DNA of 64,000 nucleotides from Erythrobacteraceae bacterium Alg239-R51 (GCA_947331495.1 CAMZOI010000001.1:1798001-1862000), one strand, 5' to 3'; counted from the stretch's first letter, positions 16,264 to 26,089 are shown. The notes: generated from the sequence alone by a model not told the origin. A program made the numbers and translations.

Positions 16264-18216
16264 CTAATTGATCGTCGCCCTGAATTTCATCGCGAAGGTC
16301 TGTCCCGCACCAAGCGTGGCTGCTGTTCCTGTTACCGTCGTTCCGGAATAAGACGCGCCAAACGGATCGCTCTCATCTGGACCGGTGGAATTGTCGTCTT
16401 CGATGGTGGTTGCGTTCGGGCAGGACGTTCCGCTTCTTATCGATCCTGTCACGAAGGTTTCGGTGGAAGGCAGCGCGTCGCTGCCGAGAACGCTGGTCGC
16501 CGCCGCACCGCCAGGATTGGAGATCACGATGCAATACTCGACGATCGCGCCGGGTATCATCTTGGGATTGTTCGTACCGTTCGCGGGGTCGGAAACGACT
16601 GCGCTCGTCTTGCTGACCGACAAGACAGTCGTCGGGTTGCAGAACGTAATATCGCCGATACCGATGCCCTGCTGTCCAGGATCGAGCGGTGCGTCCGAGT
16701 GGTTACCATATAAAAGGACGATCGTATCGATGGGTGAATTGAACGTCACGACGACGTTGCCATTGGCCGAATCGCTGTTCGATGCACCATCGCCATATGC
16801 GCTGTTTCCGATAACGTAATTCGAAACACCGTTCGTGAGTGTCGGCGTCACGGTCGTACCCTGATATCTACCTTCGACGACCACGAGATCGGCAAACTGG
16901 TTGGCCGCGGCATCGATGTCGAAAAGACGGAACTGCGCCCCTGGCATGGCAGATGGTAAAGTGACCGTGGTCGTTACGCGTGAGCTTCGACTTGGCAGGT
17001 CGACCAGCTCGATCAACGCCTTTTGACCGGTGAACCCACCGTTCAGGACGGTCTGGAGATTGGGCGACTGCCCGCCCAGCCCCGCATTGTTGAGCCATGT
17101 TCCCGGATTGGCCAGATTGAACTGAACATTCCCGTAGCTGGCAAGCGCATAGCTGTTCGAAGTGCTGCCAGCGGCCCAGGTCAGCGGATCCCAATCGAAC
17201 AGGGTGTTTCCGGCGGGGCAGGACAGCGCCGGAGGGTTTCCGGCCACCCGGTTGCCCGTCACGGTCAGCGATGCCGATGCATGATCGTCCTCTGTCGTTA
17301 CCCCATTGTTCATCGTGGAATCGATGTCCGCAACCGAACTTGCGGTGATCTCGGCAGTGTTGGTTACCGTGGCGCCGGCGGAAGCTGACACTGTTCCGGT
17401 AATGTCGATCGAGCGGGACTGGCCGATCGGAACCGTGCCCACGGTCCATGCTCCGGTTGACGGATTAAAACTGCCAGTTCCCGAACTCGACGTGACGGTA
17501 AAACCGGGAGGGATATAGTCCCTGACGGCGACACTGTTCGCCGGAGAGGTGGAATAAGACGCATTCGTCACGGTGAGCCGGAAGGTGGCGCTTCCTCCAC
17601 TCGATGGGGCAGTTCCGACGAGCGTTTTCGAAAGCGAAAGATCGGCATATGTGGAGGGCGCCGAGGTAAGGCGCAGCTCGGCGTAACGAAAGGAACCGTT
17701 GTCCTGCGACGGGAAAAGATCGCAGATTTCCAGGCGCCACGTGCCCGCCGAGGCCTTGCCCGAAAAAGCCGACAGAGGATTGCGGGGCGAAAACGTATTC
17801 TGGAACGGCGGCGCCGTCGTCGAATGATTTCCGGTGGCGCTGTCAGTGTTGACCACCTCGCTCGCACTGTCGTCGAACAGTACATTCAGATTGTCCCCGC
17901 TGACCGATTGCGTATCACCATCGGTCAACTGAACCCGCGTACCGTCTGGCCCCTGAAGAGTAATCTGCAAATCGCCGCGCCAGCTATGCGTAACCAGAAC
18001 GCCCAGATCTACGTCACCGACGGTAAAGCTGTTCGACACGTTGATATTTCGTACAAGCGGCGCGTTACAGATCGTGTTTCCGTTGATCGATCCGGTGTTC
18101 GATTGCGTGAAGATCGTGGTCGATTGCGCGCTGAGCGGAGCCTGGCCTAACACGATCAAACCCAAGGCTGCGACCATCAGCCGGAACATAGCCGAAACGA
18201 TGCGACCCAACAGCAT
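16264..18216 (-). CDS. Exported protein with P-domain and DUF11-type repeats
   Basis: A 650-residue secreted protein, last gene of the exported-protein operon. The start ATG shares its A with the stop of the 1697-residue gene (TAATG). Signal peptide through about residue 30 (VLGQAPLSAQ). Next, roughly residues 40-185, a proprotein-convertase P-domain (VLVTHSWRGDLQITLQGPDGTRVQL, AGTWRLEICD). Then a DUF11 beta-sandwich (ADLSLSKTLVG to VTNTAEITASSV), a middle domain of unknown type, and a second DUF11 with the Cys-bearing motif NPKMIPGAIVEYCI. It ends in FRATIN, close to the FQATVN that ends the third gene. P-domains occur on secreted proteases, but no protease is fused here. Function unknown; surface structure or adhesion is plausible. 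Confidence 0.8.
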   Translation of the reverse strand: MLLGRIVSAMFRLMVAALGLIVLGQAPLSAQSTTIFTQSNTGSINGNTICNAPLVRNINVSNSFTVGDVDLGVLVTHSWRGDLQITLQGPDGTRVQLTDGDTQSVSGDNLNVLFDDSASEVVNTDSATGNHSTTAPPFQNTFSPRNPLSAFSGKASAGTWRLEICDLFPSQDNGSFRYAELRLTSAPSTYADLSLSKTLVGTAPSSGGSATFRLTVTNASYSTSPANSVAVRDYIPPGFTVTSSSGTGSFNPSTGAWTVGTVPIGQSRSIDITGTVSASAGATVTNTAEITASSVADIDSTMNNGVTTEDDHASASLTVTGNRVAGNPPALSCPAGNTLFDWDPLTWAAGSTSNSYALASYGNVQFNLANPGTWLNNAGLGGQSPNLQTVLNGGFTGQKALIELVDLPSRSSRVTTTVTLPSAMPGAQFRLFDIDAAANQFADLVVVEGRYQGTTVTPTLTNGVSNYVIGNSAYGDGASNSDSANGNVVVTFNSPIDTIVLLYGNHSDAPLDPGQQGIGIGDITFCNPTTVLSVSKTSAVVSDPANGTNNPKMIPGAIVEYCIVISNPGGAAATSVLGSDALPSTETFVTGSIRSGTSCPNATTIEDDNSTGPDESDPFGASYSGTTVTGTAATLGAGQTFAMKFRATIN

Positions 18217-21200
18217 TACCGCTCACCCAAACCGAGAAATGCGAAACTGTCTGCATCAAACTTGAGACGAACGCTCGCGTAAAGGCCGCGCTCAGTTTCT
18301 CTCGCGGTTGAAAAGTCGGGGTCGCGAAAACCGGCAATGTTGTAACCGACAGTTACCAGCGCATTCGCAGCGGGAACGAAACCGATTTGCGGACCCATTG
18401 CGAAACTTGTCAGGTTGTCTTCGAGACTTGTTCGAACGGTCGCAGAACCACCGATCTCGAACCGCTCGCCAATGCCAAAACGGGCGTCAAGCCCGCCAAG
18501 AAGCGCCGTGCCGGCAAGATCGAAACCTTCGAAGCGATCAAGGCCGTAACGTGCTCCGAGAAAGAGACCGATCTCAGTCCTGCGCACGAGTTCTCCATCG
18601 TCATTCCCGCGAGGAGACCAATTGGCGGAAAGGCTGGAGACGAGGCGCTGCGACTTGCCATCGCCCGTAATTGCTAGCGCCGTCCGCCCGACGGGGTCGT
18701 CATCACCGGCAATCGCGGCAGTCACGCGGTCACTTCTGAATTCGAGTTTGCCGAGCAGCGCGAAAGATGACTTGACCGGACGATAGGCTGCGGAGAGCCC
18801 GGCATCGAGAATTGCGGTCTCGGCCGCCCCTTCACCGGTCGCCTGTGTCCAGGTAACACCGGAACCGATCACCACGCCTTCACCAAGCTGACGAATGAGG
18901 CCTACATTCAACCCACGTCGATCGGCAAATTCTCCGTCGCGATATTCGCCTCGTCCAGTCGCAGCCCAGCGTTCATGTCGCCATGAGGCCCCCAGGGTAA
19001 CCGCGGTAAAATCTTCAAACAAGGCACCGTTTTGCCCAAGGTGCCCTCCGGTGGCTACCGGCTGCTCAGGATTGATCACATCCAGCGGGCTGGCTCCTGC
19101 AATCGTGCGGTTTCCGTCGATAGTTGCATCCAGTGTGAGGGCTGCGGTGACCGGCAGGCTTTGCGACAAACCGAATGCCGCGAAGCTGCGCTTGCCGAAT
19201 TCGGCAATGTCCTGCTGGCCAAAAGTCGTGACCACGCGGCCGCCAGACCATGGCGAGACTTCTACCCCGCCGTTGAACGTACGCGCTTCAATCGATTTGC
19301 CATCGGCGATCTCGTAATTGCCGATCAGGCGCAGCCATTCGGTCACCGCGTAGCGAGCCCGCAGCCGGTGTCGCGTCGGCAAGTCGATCGATTCAGCCTG
19401 GTCGAGCGCTATGCTGCTGGCGATCCCGAGTTCGAGCCTGTTATCGAGCAGGCGATGGGAAACAGCGGCTTCGAGAACGGTCGAGTCGAGTTTCTCGCCA
19501 ATTACAGTGTGATCGCTAAAATGACTCACCCCAAGGCGTAGTTCGCTATCGGCGGTACGGTACCCGGCGAGTAGCTGAACGGCCCGCCGACTGGCGTTTT
19601 CGATCAGGCTTTCGTCGTGCCATGCGCTAGCAGTCAGCGAGGCTCTCTCGTCGAACGCGTAGCGGGCGTCGAAGCCGATCTTGCGACGCCCCGTTTCCGC
19701 GCCGTTGATCTGCACGCTGCCGAAAGCTTCCTCGACCTCGCGCGCATAGGCGAGCATGTCCAGCGAGCCCGTGCGATGTTCAGCCTCGACCAGCCAAGCG
19801 GTTGCGGTTTCGTCTTCGTCGCGGCTAGCCGCGAGTTCCGCGCGAATTTCGGTCGTTGCGCCAATGCGCGTGCGAAGATCGATAGCTCCGATTTCGGTGC
19901 GCACGCCGTCGCCCTTGTCGGTAATCGCAGTCGCCCCGATCCGAACGCGATCGTTGCCGATCGAGTAATCGGCCCTCGCCCCCGCGTTCCAGTCTGCATC
20001 GCCGCGCCCCTCCTCGACTTCGTAGTCGATCACGATGAATTGCGGGTTGAGCTGAAAGTCGCGGCTGAGAACAGGTTCGACGAAGCGGATCGTCCCGGAA
20101 AGGAGGTCGATATCGTAGTCGATGAACCGGGTGAGTTCGCGTCGATCGATAATAATCTCGGACCGGAAGCGGTCGCGCGTCTCGATGATCACACGCTCGC
20201 TATTGGGGATCAGGGCTCGGCTGGAAAACCGATACGGACCCGAAATTCCTGCACCCTGCATTTCGTCGCGGCGGAAGCGCGAGGCAATCTCGGCTGCGAA
20301 ACCCTGGAAATGCAGATCGCCGAAACGTCCTTCGGCTTTCGCCCCGGTCACGGTTCTTTGATACCGGGCAAGAACCGTCTGGTCGAACCCGGTTACAAAA
20401 TCTCCGTACAAGGCGTAGAACGTACTGGTTTCGACACGGACATACAGATTGTCACGGCTGGCTGCATCGAAACGGCGATCGCTTCCGTCGGCGAATACCG
20501 AGTAATAGGCATTCGGATCAAGCGTACCCAGAAGGCGCTGATCGTCCTCCTGTTTCGCGCTGTCATAGGCGAGCGTGAGCAGGAACTTGCCTAGCACACG
20601 CCCCTTTGCATAAAGCGCGACGCGCGCTTCGTCCCCCAGATCGCTCTCGAAGCTGCCGGTCCGCTCCATGTTGTCAGCAATGGTGCGCGCTCCGACAGAG
20701 CCTTCGGCCAGACCGATGACCGTCCACTCGAGATCGCCCGGAACGATCCAGCTTTCCAGTTCGCGGCGGCGCGAAATGCGATCGTCGGCGAAGTTGAACT
20801 CAAGATGCAAAGGCCCGCTGATCATGGTGGGGGCAAGTTCGATCAGCGCAATGCCCTCGTCACCTTCGATGATCCAGGTCGGGGAAACCGGTGCTTGCGC
20901 AGCCACCTGATTCAATTGCAACCGGTCTAGCAGCGCCGCGCTTTCATAAGGTGCCCCAACGGTCATTGTACCTGATACACCATCGCGCACCGGACGACCG
21001 CGGCGATCGGTGAAACGTACCGCGATAATTGGACGGTTTTTACCGTCGGCAATTAGCGTCGACCGCTCCTTAACCAGTTCGGCATCCCAAGGGCCGGACA
21101 CGAAAGCGACGTCGCGGGTGAGTATGGTCGAAAGCCTCCCGTCGGCGTCAAGAACACGGGCAATCAGCCGCGTGTTCTCGTCGTTCAAAGCAATGCCGCG

Positions 21201-23309
21201 CCAAATGCTCAGTGCGTAGCTGCCATCGGGCGCAACCTTGCTACCGTCGAACGTAAGCGCATCGACCGACTTGTCGTTCGCGAGCAATTCGACGGTCTGG
21301 TCGGCCTCATGGCGAATGACGGCACGGACAGCCGGAGCGCGAGGATTGTGTTCGATCTCCGGAAAGAGAAACTCAGCCGGACCGTCCCCGAGAGCGAACC
21401 AGTCCCGGTCGCCGCCGCCCGCCGCCTGTGCGGCGCTGCGTAGGCGAATATCCGATACTTCGTCATTCATCGTTGCGAAGCCTCCGACCGGTGCGGTTTC
21501 GTCGTTGATCGGCGCAGTCCAGCCGGGAATAACCGCGTGGAAATCGGCGATTGCGAGGCTACCGCCCTGCCCGATAACGAAGCGCGAGACAGCGCTTTCC
21601 GCTGACCGCGTCGAACGGTCGCAATTCACGAAACTGCCACCTTGAGGAAGAGTCTGCCCTTGGACCTGGACAACATGCGTTCCGGTCGTAACACCTTCGA
21701 AATGATAGCGGCCATCGCGATCGGTTATGGCAAAGCTTCCATCTTCCAGCATCACGCGCACGCCCGGTATGCCTGGCCGATCCTGTCCGGCGGTGCAGGC
21801 TCCTTCGGTCACACGTCCCATGATCGTCATTCGCGACGCGATGGTATCTCGCGCGATGCGGACCGCAATTTCGGATACTGCAAGGCCACCGCGCTGATCG
21901 GTTACTTCAGCCCGGTTCAGGGCAAAGCCCGCCGGCGCATCCGCCCGGACGGCCATTGCGTAAGTAACCTTGGTAACGCCACCCGGTTCGATCGCCGGGA
22001 CATTCACGGTCAGTCGCTGACCGTCCGGCGCGACGACAAACGTTTCGGCTCCGGCAGGTTCACCGTCGATACGAATGGAATCAGGACGCAAACGTAGCCA
22101 TTGCGATGGCAAATCGACCAAGGTCAGGCCGCGTTTGGCGCGCAGCGGATCAAGATTGCGAAGCGTGACTGTGTAAAACACCGGATCGCCGGGCTGCGCG
22201 AGGTGGCGCGAGGCGGTCTTGATTATTGATGCTACGACATTCGGGCGATCGAGCGGAATGTCGATCTGGATCGGATCTCGTCCGGCTACCTCCAGCGGAG
22301 CACCGTATGAAGCGTCCGAAATGACAAAATCCCTGCCCCCCGGTCCGGACAGGGTTGCAAGTTCTTCACGGGAGACCCCGGATGGCGCGGTGTACGGCGA
22401 CGGAGGCTCGACCCGAAGGCTGTAGAGACCCGGCCGAACAAGCGGAAACCAGTATTCGCCGGGACTCAAAGAATAGAAATTGCCCCCGGCGTCCGTGACC
22501 GATGTTCCCGAAACCAACATCGAGGGCCATGGTGTAACGCCGTCTTCCGCGAAGACCTCCGCATCTTGTCCGGTTACTTCGTTGACGAGCGTCACTCGCG
22601 CGCCATTGACCGGAATACCAGTCTCGCTGTCGAAAACTACGCCAAACGGATCGACGAGAATATCGACCGATGCCGTCAGGAACGTTTTCCCGGTTTCCTC
22701 AGTCGAAATGAAGAGTGAGACTGCATCCCCTTCCCCAACCGACAGCCGGCAATTGCCGTGCACGCCAGCGACCGTCCGATGGGTGGCGATCGCCCCGGTG
22801 AATCGACCCGTATCGGTTCCGCTTTCGAAAATGCGTAAGATTTCGCGATCCCCCGATCTCGTCGTAAGGGTCGCGGTCAGATAGTCTACAACTGACCGAT
22901 CGCGATTGGCGAGCGGGGCCGCAATCTCGAAAAGCAGTGTTTCGCCCGCCCTGATCGCATTCGAAGAATGGGCGGGCAATGCCAGGGTTTGTCCGCTCCC
23001 CAGGCCCAGCACGATAAGTTCCGATCCACCGCACAATGATGGGCGGACAGACAGCGGAACGCTTCCCGATCCGCTGCCCGGCCGGTAGGTGCCTATCGCC
23101 AGATCGGGCCGATCCACATCGATCGAAACGGTGTTCGAGACGGACGTGCTTACCCGGTCGCCCTCGCGCCACTCCGCGCGAGCGGTATTCTCAATCGTTT
23201 GCGCGTGCGCGGGCGCCCCTGCCCCTGGCAGGACCGCTGCACAAAACGCCACGACCATTCCAAATGAGAAGAAACGACCGAACACGCTTGAGGTACCCGG
23301 ATCGCGCAT
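18216..23309 (-). CDS. Giant exported protein with DUF11/Ig-like modules and a probable outer-membrane beta-barrel
   Basis: A 1697-residue protein. Signal peptide to about residue 36 (GAPAHAQ). Modules in rough order: an IENTARAEW module shared with its neighbours; a carboxypeptidase-regulatory-like domain (VVFDSETGIPVNGARVTLV); a DUF11 unit (PNVVASIIKTASRHLAQPGDPVFYTVTL); a second regulatory-like domain (GIPGVRVMLEDGSFAITDRDGRYHF); an invasin-like Ig domain (STLIADGKNRPIIAVRFTDRRGRPV); then from about residue 870 a long run of alternating strands (LYGDFVTGFDQTVLARYQR, FIDYDIDLLSGTIRF) ending in LYASVRLKFDADSFAFLGLGER. The last 800 residues look like a large beta-barrel. Role unknown: an outer-membrane anchor or export channel for the smaller DUF11 proteins is a reasonable guess. 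Confidence 0.8.
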   Translation of the reverse strand: MRDPGTSSVFGRFFSFGMVVAFCAAVLPGAGAPAHAQTIENTARAEWREGDRVSTSVSNTVSIDVDRPDLAIGTYRPGSGSGSVPLSVRPSLCGGSELIVLGLGSGQTLALPAHSSNAIRAGETLLFEIAAPLANRDRSVVDYLTATLTTRSGDREILRIFESGTDTGRFTGAIATHRTVAGVHGNCRLSVGEGDAVSLFISTEETGKTFLTASVDILVDPFGVVFDSETGIPVNGARVTLVNEVTGQDAEVFAEDGVTPWPSMLVSGTSVTDAGGNFYSLSPGEYWFPLVRPGLYSLRVEPPSPYTAPSGVSREELATLSGPGGRDFVISDASYGAPLEVAGRDPIQIDIPLDRPNVVASIIKTASRHLAQPGDPVFYTVTLRNLDPLRAKRGLTLVDLPSQWLRLRPDSIRIDGEPAGAETFVVAPDGQRLTVNVPAIEPGGVTKVTYAMAVRADAPAGFALNRAEVTDQRGGLAVSEIAVRIARDTIASRMTIMGRVTEGACTAGQDRPGIPGVRVMLEDGSFAITDRDGRYHFEGVTTGTHVVQVQGQTLPQGGSFVNCDRSTRSAESAVSRFVIGQGGSLAIADFHAVIPGWTAPINDETAPVGGFATMNDEVSDIRLRSAAQAAGGGDRDWFALGDGPAEFLFPEIEHNPRAPAVRAVIRHEADQTVELLANDKSVDALTFDGSKVAPDGSYALSIWRGIALNDENTRLIARVLDADGRLSTILTRDVAFVSGPWDAELVKERSTLIADGKNRPIIAVRFTDRRGRPVRDGVSGTMTVGAPYESAALLDRLQLNQVAAQAPVSPTWIIEGDEGIALIELAPTMISGPLHLEFNFADDRISRRRELESWIVPGDLEWTVIGLAEGSVGARTIADNMERTGSFESDLGDEARVALYAKGRVLGKFLLTLAYDSAKQEDDQRLLGTLDPNAYYSVFADGSDRRFDAASRDNLYVRVETSTFYALYGDFVTGFDQTVLARYQRTVTGAKAEGRFGDLHFQGFAAEIASRFRRDEMQGAGISGPYRFSSRALIPNSERVIIETRDRFRSEIIIDRRELTRFIDYDIDLLSGTIRFVEPVLSRDFQLNPQFIVIDYEVEEGRGDADWNAGARADYSIGNDRVRIGATAITDKGDGVRTEIGAIDLRTRIGATTEIRAELAASRDEDETATAWLVEAEHRTGSLDMLAYAREVEEAFGSVQINGAETGRRKIGFDARYAFDERASLTASAWHDESLIENASRRAVQLLAGYRTADSELRLGVSHFSDHTVIGEKLDSTVLEAAVSHRLLDNRLELGIASSIALDQAESIDLPTRHRLRARYAVTEWLRLIGNYEIADGKSIEARTFNGGVEVSPWSGGRVVTTFGQQDIAEFGKRSFAAFGLSQSLPVTAALTLDATIDGNRTIAGASPLDVINPEQPVATGGHLGQNGALFEDFTAVTLGASWRHERWAATGRGEYRDGEFADRRGLNVGLIRQLGEGVVIGSGVTWTQATGEGAAETAILDAGLSAAYRPVKSSFALLGKLEFRSDRVTAAIAGDDDPVGRTALAITGDGKSQRLVSSLSANWSPRGNDDGELVRRTEIGLFLGARYGLDRFEGFDLAGTALLGGLDARFGIGERFEIGGSATVRTSLEDNLTSFAMGPQIGFVPAANALVTVGYNIAGFRDPDFSTARETERGLYASVRLKFDADSFAFLGLGER

Positions 23310-23329
23310 GGGCGACCCGGGATCCTTGA

Positions 23330-24382
23330 TCAGTTCACCGTCGCCTGGAACACCACAGTCCGGGTCTGGCCGGCTGCGATGTCAGACAAGGGAGCTGTTA
23401 CAGTATTGCCGGCAAACGATCCGCCTGCGGACCCATCGGCCTGGCAGACGCCCGACCCATTCACAGTCCCGTTCAGACGGATCGAACCGCCGACAAATGC
23501 GAGGTCCGAGGGAACCGGGTCGGTTACCACGATGTTCGTCGCCGAGCCGCCACCCGGCGCGTTGGTCACGGCAATACAATATTGTACGATCGCGCCAGGA
23601 ATTGCCTTGGGGTTGCTGGTGCCGTTCTGCGGATCGCTTATGACCGTGCTGGTCTTGTTCGCCGTTATCGCGGCGGCCAGGACGGTGTAGTCATCTTTCG
23701 CGGAGAATTGTCCGTCGCGAGCAGCATCCGTGGCGCCCGCACCATCAGCAAAGACCGTGTCGACACCGGCAGTGTTCGCACCAGTCGACTGGGCCAGAAC
23801 CGCACCCTGCGTTCCGGAAGTCCCGCCCGCCCGGGCCGTACCCGTCAGCGTCACCGCGGCCACATCGCCGGTCGCGCGGTTGTTCGGAATATCCGAAACA
23901 ACGATGAGTTGCACTGACGCGTCGGCGGCCACTTCGTCGAGATAGGTGACGAGCGTGTCGCCTGCATCGAGCAGGCCATCGTTGTTGTTGTCGCGATAGA
24001 TCCGCACATTCGTGACATCGAAATTGTCGGTATTCGAATGGGCGCCTGCCCCGCCGGTCTGCTGCGCGACCGCCAGACCGATATCGAGCCTGTCGTTCGA
24101 CGTGTTCGTAACCGTAAACCGAGTGATCGCTGCGGTTTGCCCTGGCGAGACCTGGGTTGTCGTCGTTCCGACCTCGGCAATTGTCAGATTGACCTTCCGG
24201 TCAACCGTGAACGTGTCGCTTGCGGTCCTCGCCGTCTGCGCTACGCCGCCTACATTGTAATTTACCGTCACCGTATTGGTGATGGTGGCCCCGGATTGCG
24301 TTCCCTCGGCGAGCGCCGGGGACGCGGCGGCAAGCAGCGCGAGCGCGCTGGTTGCCCCCAAGAGAGAAACGACTGATTTCAT
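23330..24382 (-). CDS. Exported DUF11-type protein
   Basis: About 350 residues from ATG 24382 (MKSVVSLLGATSALALLAAASPALAEG is a clear signal peptide). After cleavage comes ATITNTVTVNYNVGG, matching the N-terminal module of the 1697-residue protein and of the first gene. The middle has NNNDGLLDAGDT, a calcium-loop-like dockerin-type motif that also appears in the first gene (DTNGNRVYDEGVDT). The C-terminal DUF11 sandwich has NPKAIPGAIVQYCIAV and GVCQADG, likely one disulfide, and ends FQATVN. Separated from the next gene by 20 bases. Structural or adhesive surface protein is an inference. Confidence 0.78.
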   Translation of the reverse strand: MKSVVSLLGATSALALLAAASPALAEGTQSGATITNTVTVNYNVGGVAQTARTASDTFTVDRKVNLTIAEVGTTTTQVSPGQTAAITRFTVTNTSNDRLDIGLAVAQQTGGAGAHSNTDNFDVTNVRIYRDNNNDGLLDAGDTLVTYLDEVAADASVQLIVVSDIPNNRATGDVAAVTLTGTARAGGTSGTQGAVLAQSTGANTAGVDTVFADGAGATDAARDGQFSAKDDYTVLAAAITANKTSTVISDPQNGTSNPKAIPGAIVQYCIAVTNAPGGGSATNIVVTDPVPSDLAFVGGSIRLNGTVNGSGVCQADGSAGGSFAGNTVTAPLSDIAAGQTRTVVFQATVN

Positions 24383-24441
24383 CCTGCTCGCCTTTCTGCG
24401 ACCCGCGATTTTTTCGCGGACTTGAGGTAAAGATAAACCCG

Positions 24442-24906
24442 TCATCGAACGACGGCGCTGTACGTGAGAATACCTGAAGTTTGCGGTTCAAGTTCTTGTA
24501 GAACCCACCGAATATGGGTGACGTCCGAAAGCTCGGCAGGGCGCATTCCCGTCTCGCTGACCACCTCCAGCGCAGCCAGTTCACCAAAGGTCGTTCCGTC
24601 ATCTACAGAAACATCGAAGTCTCCAACCTGCGCCAGTGCGACCGCACCCGGCAGCGGATTGGTGACGACAAAATTCTCGACCACTTCGGTAGAGCCGTTG
24701 TGATAGGAGGTTGTGAACACCAGCCGGTCACCCGGAACCACTTTCTCCGGATCTTCGAGAGTCTCGACCTGACTTCCGTTCTGCTCAGCAACTCTGACGA
24801 CCTTGACGTCTCCGTGCAGTGCGACCGCTTCTTGCGCCGCGGTCGATACCCCTGCCAGGCCAAGGGCCATTACGAGAGATACTTTGAGAAGAATGCCACT
24901 CAACAT
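24442..24906 (-). CDS. Small exported DUF11-like protein
   Basis: A 154-residue protein with signal peptide (SLVMALGLAGVSTAAQE). The mature part is about one beta-sandwich: VVPGDRLVFTTSYHNGSTEVVENFVVTNPLPGAV is the DUF11 pattern, followed by ELSDVTHIRWVLQELEPQTSGILTYSAVVR. It is the minimal, single-domain member of the operon and lies 14 bases after the first gene. No cysteines in the mature part. Its role may be that of a subunit; this is a guess. Confidence 0.75.
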   Translation of the reverse strand: MLSGILLKVSLVMALGLAGVSTAAQEAVALHGDVKVVRVAEQNGSQVETLEDPEKVVPGDRLVFTTSYHNGSTEVVENFVVTNPLPGAVALAQVGDFDVSVDDGTTFGELAALEVVSETGMRPAELSDVTHIRWVLQELEPQTSGILTYSAVVR

Positions 24907-24920
24907 TTTGTACTTCCTGC

Positions 24921-25895
24921 TTAATCGATGACAACATCGAAGGTGACTGTCTGGTTCGCACCGGCGGCAAGTGTGCCTGCCCTGACCACGATGCCGGTCG
25001 CTCCGGCCTCTCCAGCGTCGGAATCTGTTCCATCGGTGAGGTTCGCGCTCCCCAAACGGAGAGTACCTGGCGCATAGGTTGTGCCGGTCGGATAGTTATC
25101 GGAGATCACGAGACCGGTAATGTCGCCGCTCCCGGACGCAGAGGCTCGGATTGTGTAGGTGATTGTCGCACCGGGAACCGGTTCGCTGCCGCCGAATGGG
25201 TCGGAAACGACGCCTGTCTTGGCCAGGGTCAGGCTTGCGAACGACGCGGCAAGCCGCCCGCGATCGTCATCATCGGCGCCGGATGCGCCTACCACCGCGT
25301 CTCCGCCCCCCTCGCCGGCTCCGGAGAAGACGCGACCTGGGGCGCCGGTTCCTGTCGAAGCTGCAGCCGTAAGCTGAACCTGGCTGCTATCGCCGTCGGA
25401 AATGCCGGTCGGCGCACTGACCAGAACGAAGACCGTAATCGCGCCATCGGCAGCGATCGACGTCGACGTTGCACCATTTGCAAGCAGCGTATCTACGCCC
25501 TCGTCATAGACGCGATTCCCGTTCGTATCGATTGCCAGACCATCGATCTCGCTGTCGAAGTCGTTTCCGGACACCGAGTTGCTGGCAGTCAACACATAGC
25601 TCTCCGGTCCATTACCGGTGTTCGTGACCGAAAAGGCAAGAACGGCACTGTCGCGGATAGTAACCAGAGCGCCATCGCGTGTAGCAACGGCTACATCGAG
25701 CAGTTCGTCGACGCGGAGCGAAACAGTATTCGAATCGATACTCTGCGTACCGCCACCACTGTCATAGCTTGCGGTAGCGGTGTTTTCGATCAAGGTGCCC
25801 GCAGGCACGCCTGCTGCCATGGCTGGGGCGCTTGCGAGAGCGAACCCGCTGGAAGCAAGCAGAAGCGGGACGAACTGTTTTGGCATGTTGTTCAT
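24921..25895 (-). CDS. Exported DUF11-type protein, first gene of the operon
   Basis: A 324-residue protein with signal peptide (MPKQFVPLLLASSGFALASAPAMAAG; the ATG at 25886 is an alternative start). Mature N-terminus TLIENTATASYDSGGG is the shared module. It carries DTNGNRVYDEGVDTLL, an Asp/Asn-rich loop like a calcium site, an Asp-rich stretch (GASGADDDDRGR), and a C-terminal DUF11 unit (LAKTGVVSDPFGGSEPVPGATITYTI) without the cysteines of its relatives. It opens a five-gene minus-strand run ending at 16264 with gaps of 14, 59, 20 and -1 bases. Confidence 0.78.
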   Translation of the reverse strand: MNNMPKQFVPLLLASSGFALASAPAMAAGVPAGTLIENTATASYDSGGGTQSIDSNTVSLRVDELLDVAVATRDGALVTIRDSAVLAFSVTNTGNGPESYVLTASNSVSGNDFDSEIDGLAIDTNGNRVYDEGVDTLLANGATSTSIAADGAITVFVLVSAPTGISDGDSSQVQLTAAASTGTGAPGRVFSGAGEGGGDAVVGASGADDDDRGRLAASFASLTLAKTGVVSDPFGGSEPVPGATITYTIRASASGSGDITGLVISDNYPTGTTYAPGTLRLGSANLTDGTDSDAGEAGATGIVVRAGTLAAGANQTVTFDVVID

Positions 25896-26089
25896 GCCGG
25901 CGCTTATGCGCTGGGAGTGGTAAAGAGGTGGTTACCAGCCCTTTAATCATCATGTACGTATCTTCGCATAGTCGCTCGGACTGTCGTCGGTGGAAGACAG
26001 AGCCGATCGAATTTCGGGCTACGGTGAATTTTGTTCATCCCGAAGCTGGATTGTTTTTCGGAAGCCAAACACGACATTCATCTCTATAG

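Noticed and set aside
18216-23309. TonB-dependent receptor as identity of the 1697-residue protein
   Set aside because: No plug domain or TonB box is seen, and the N-terminal 850 residues are sandwich-type modules. A barrel is likely, but not of this type.
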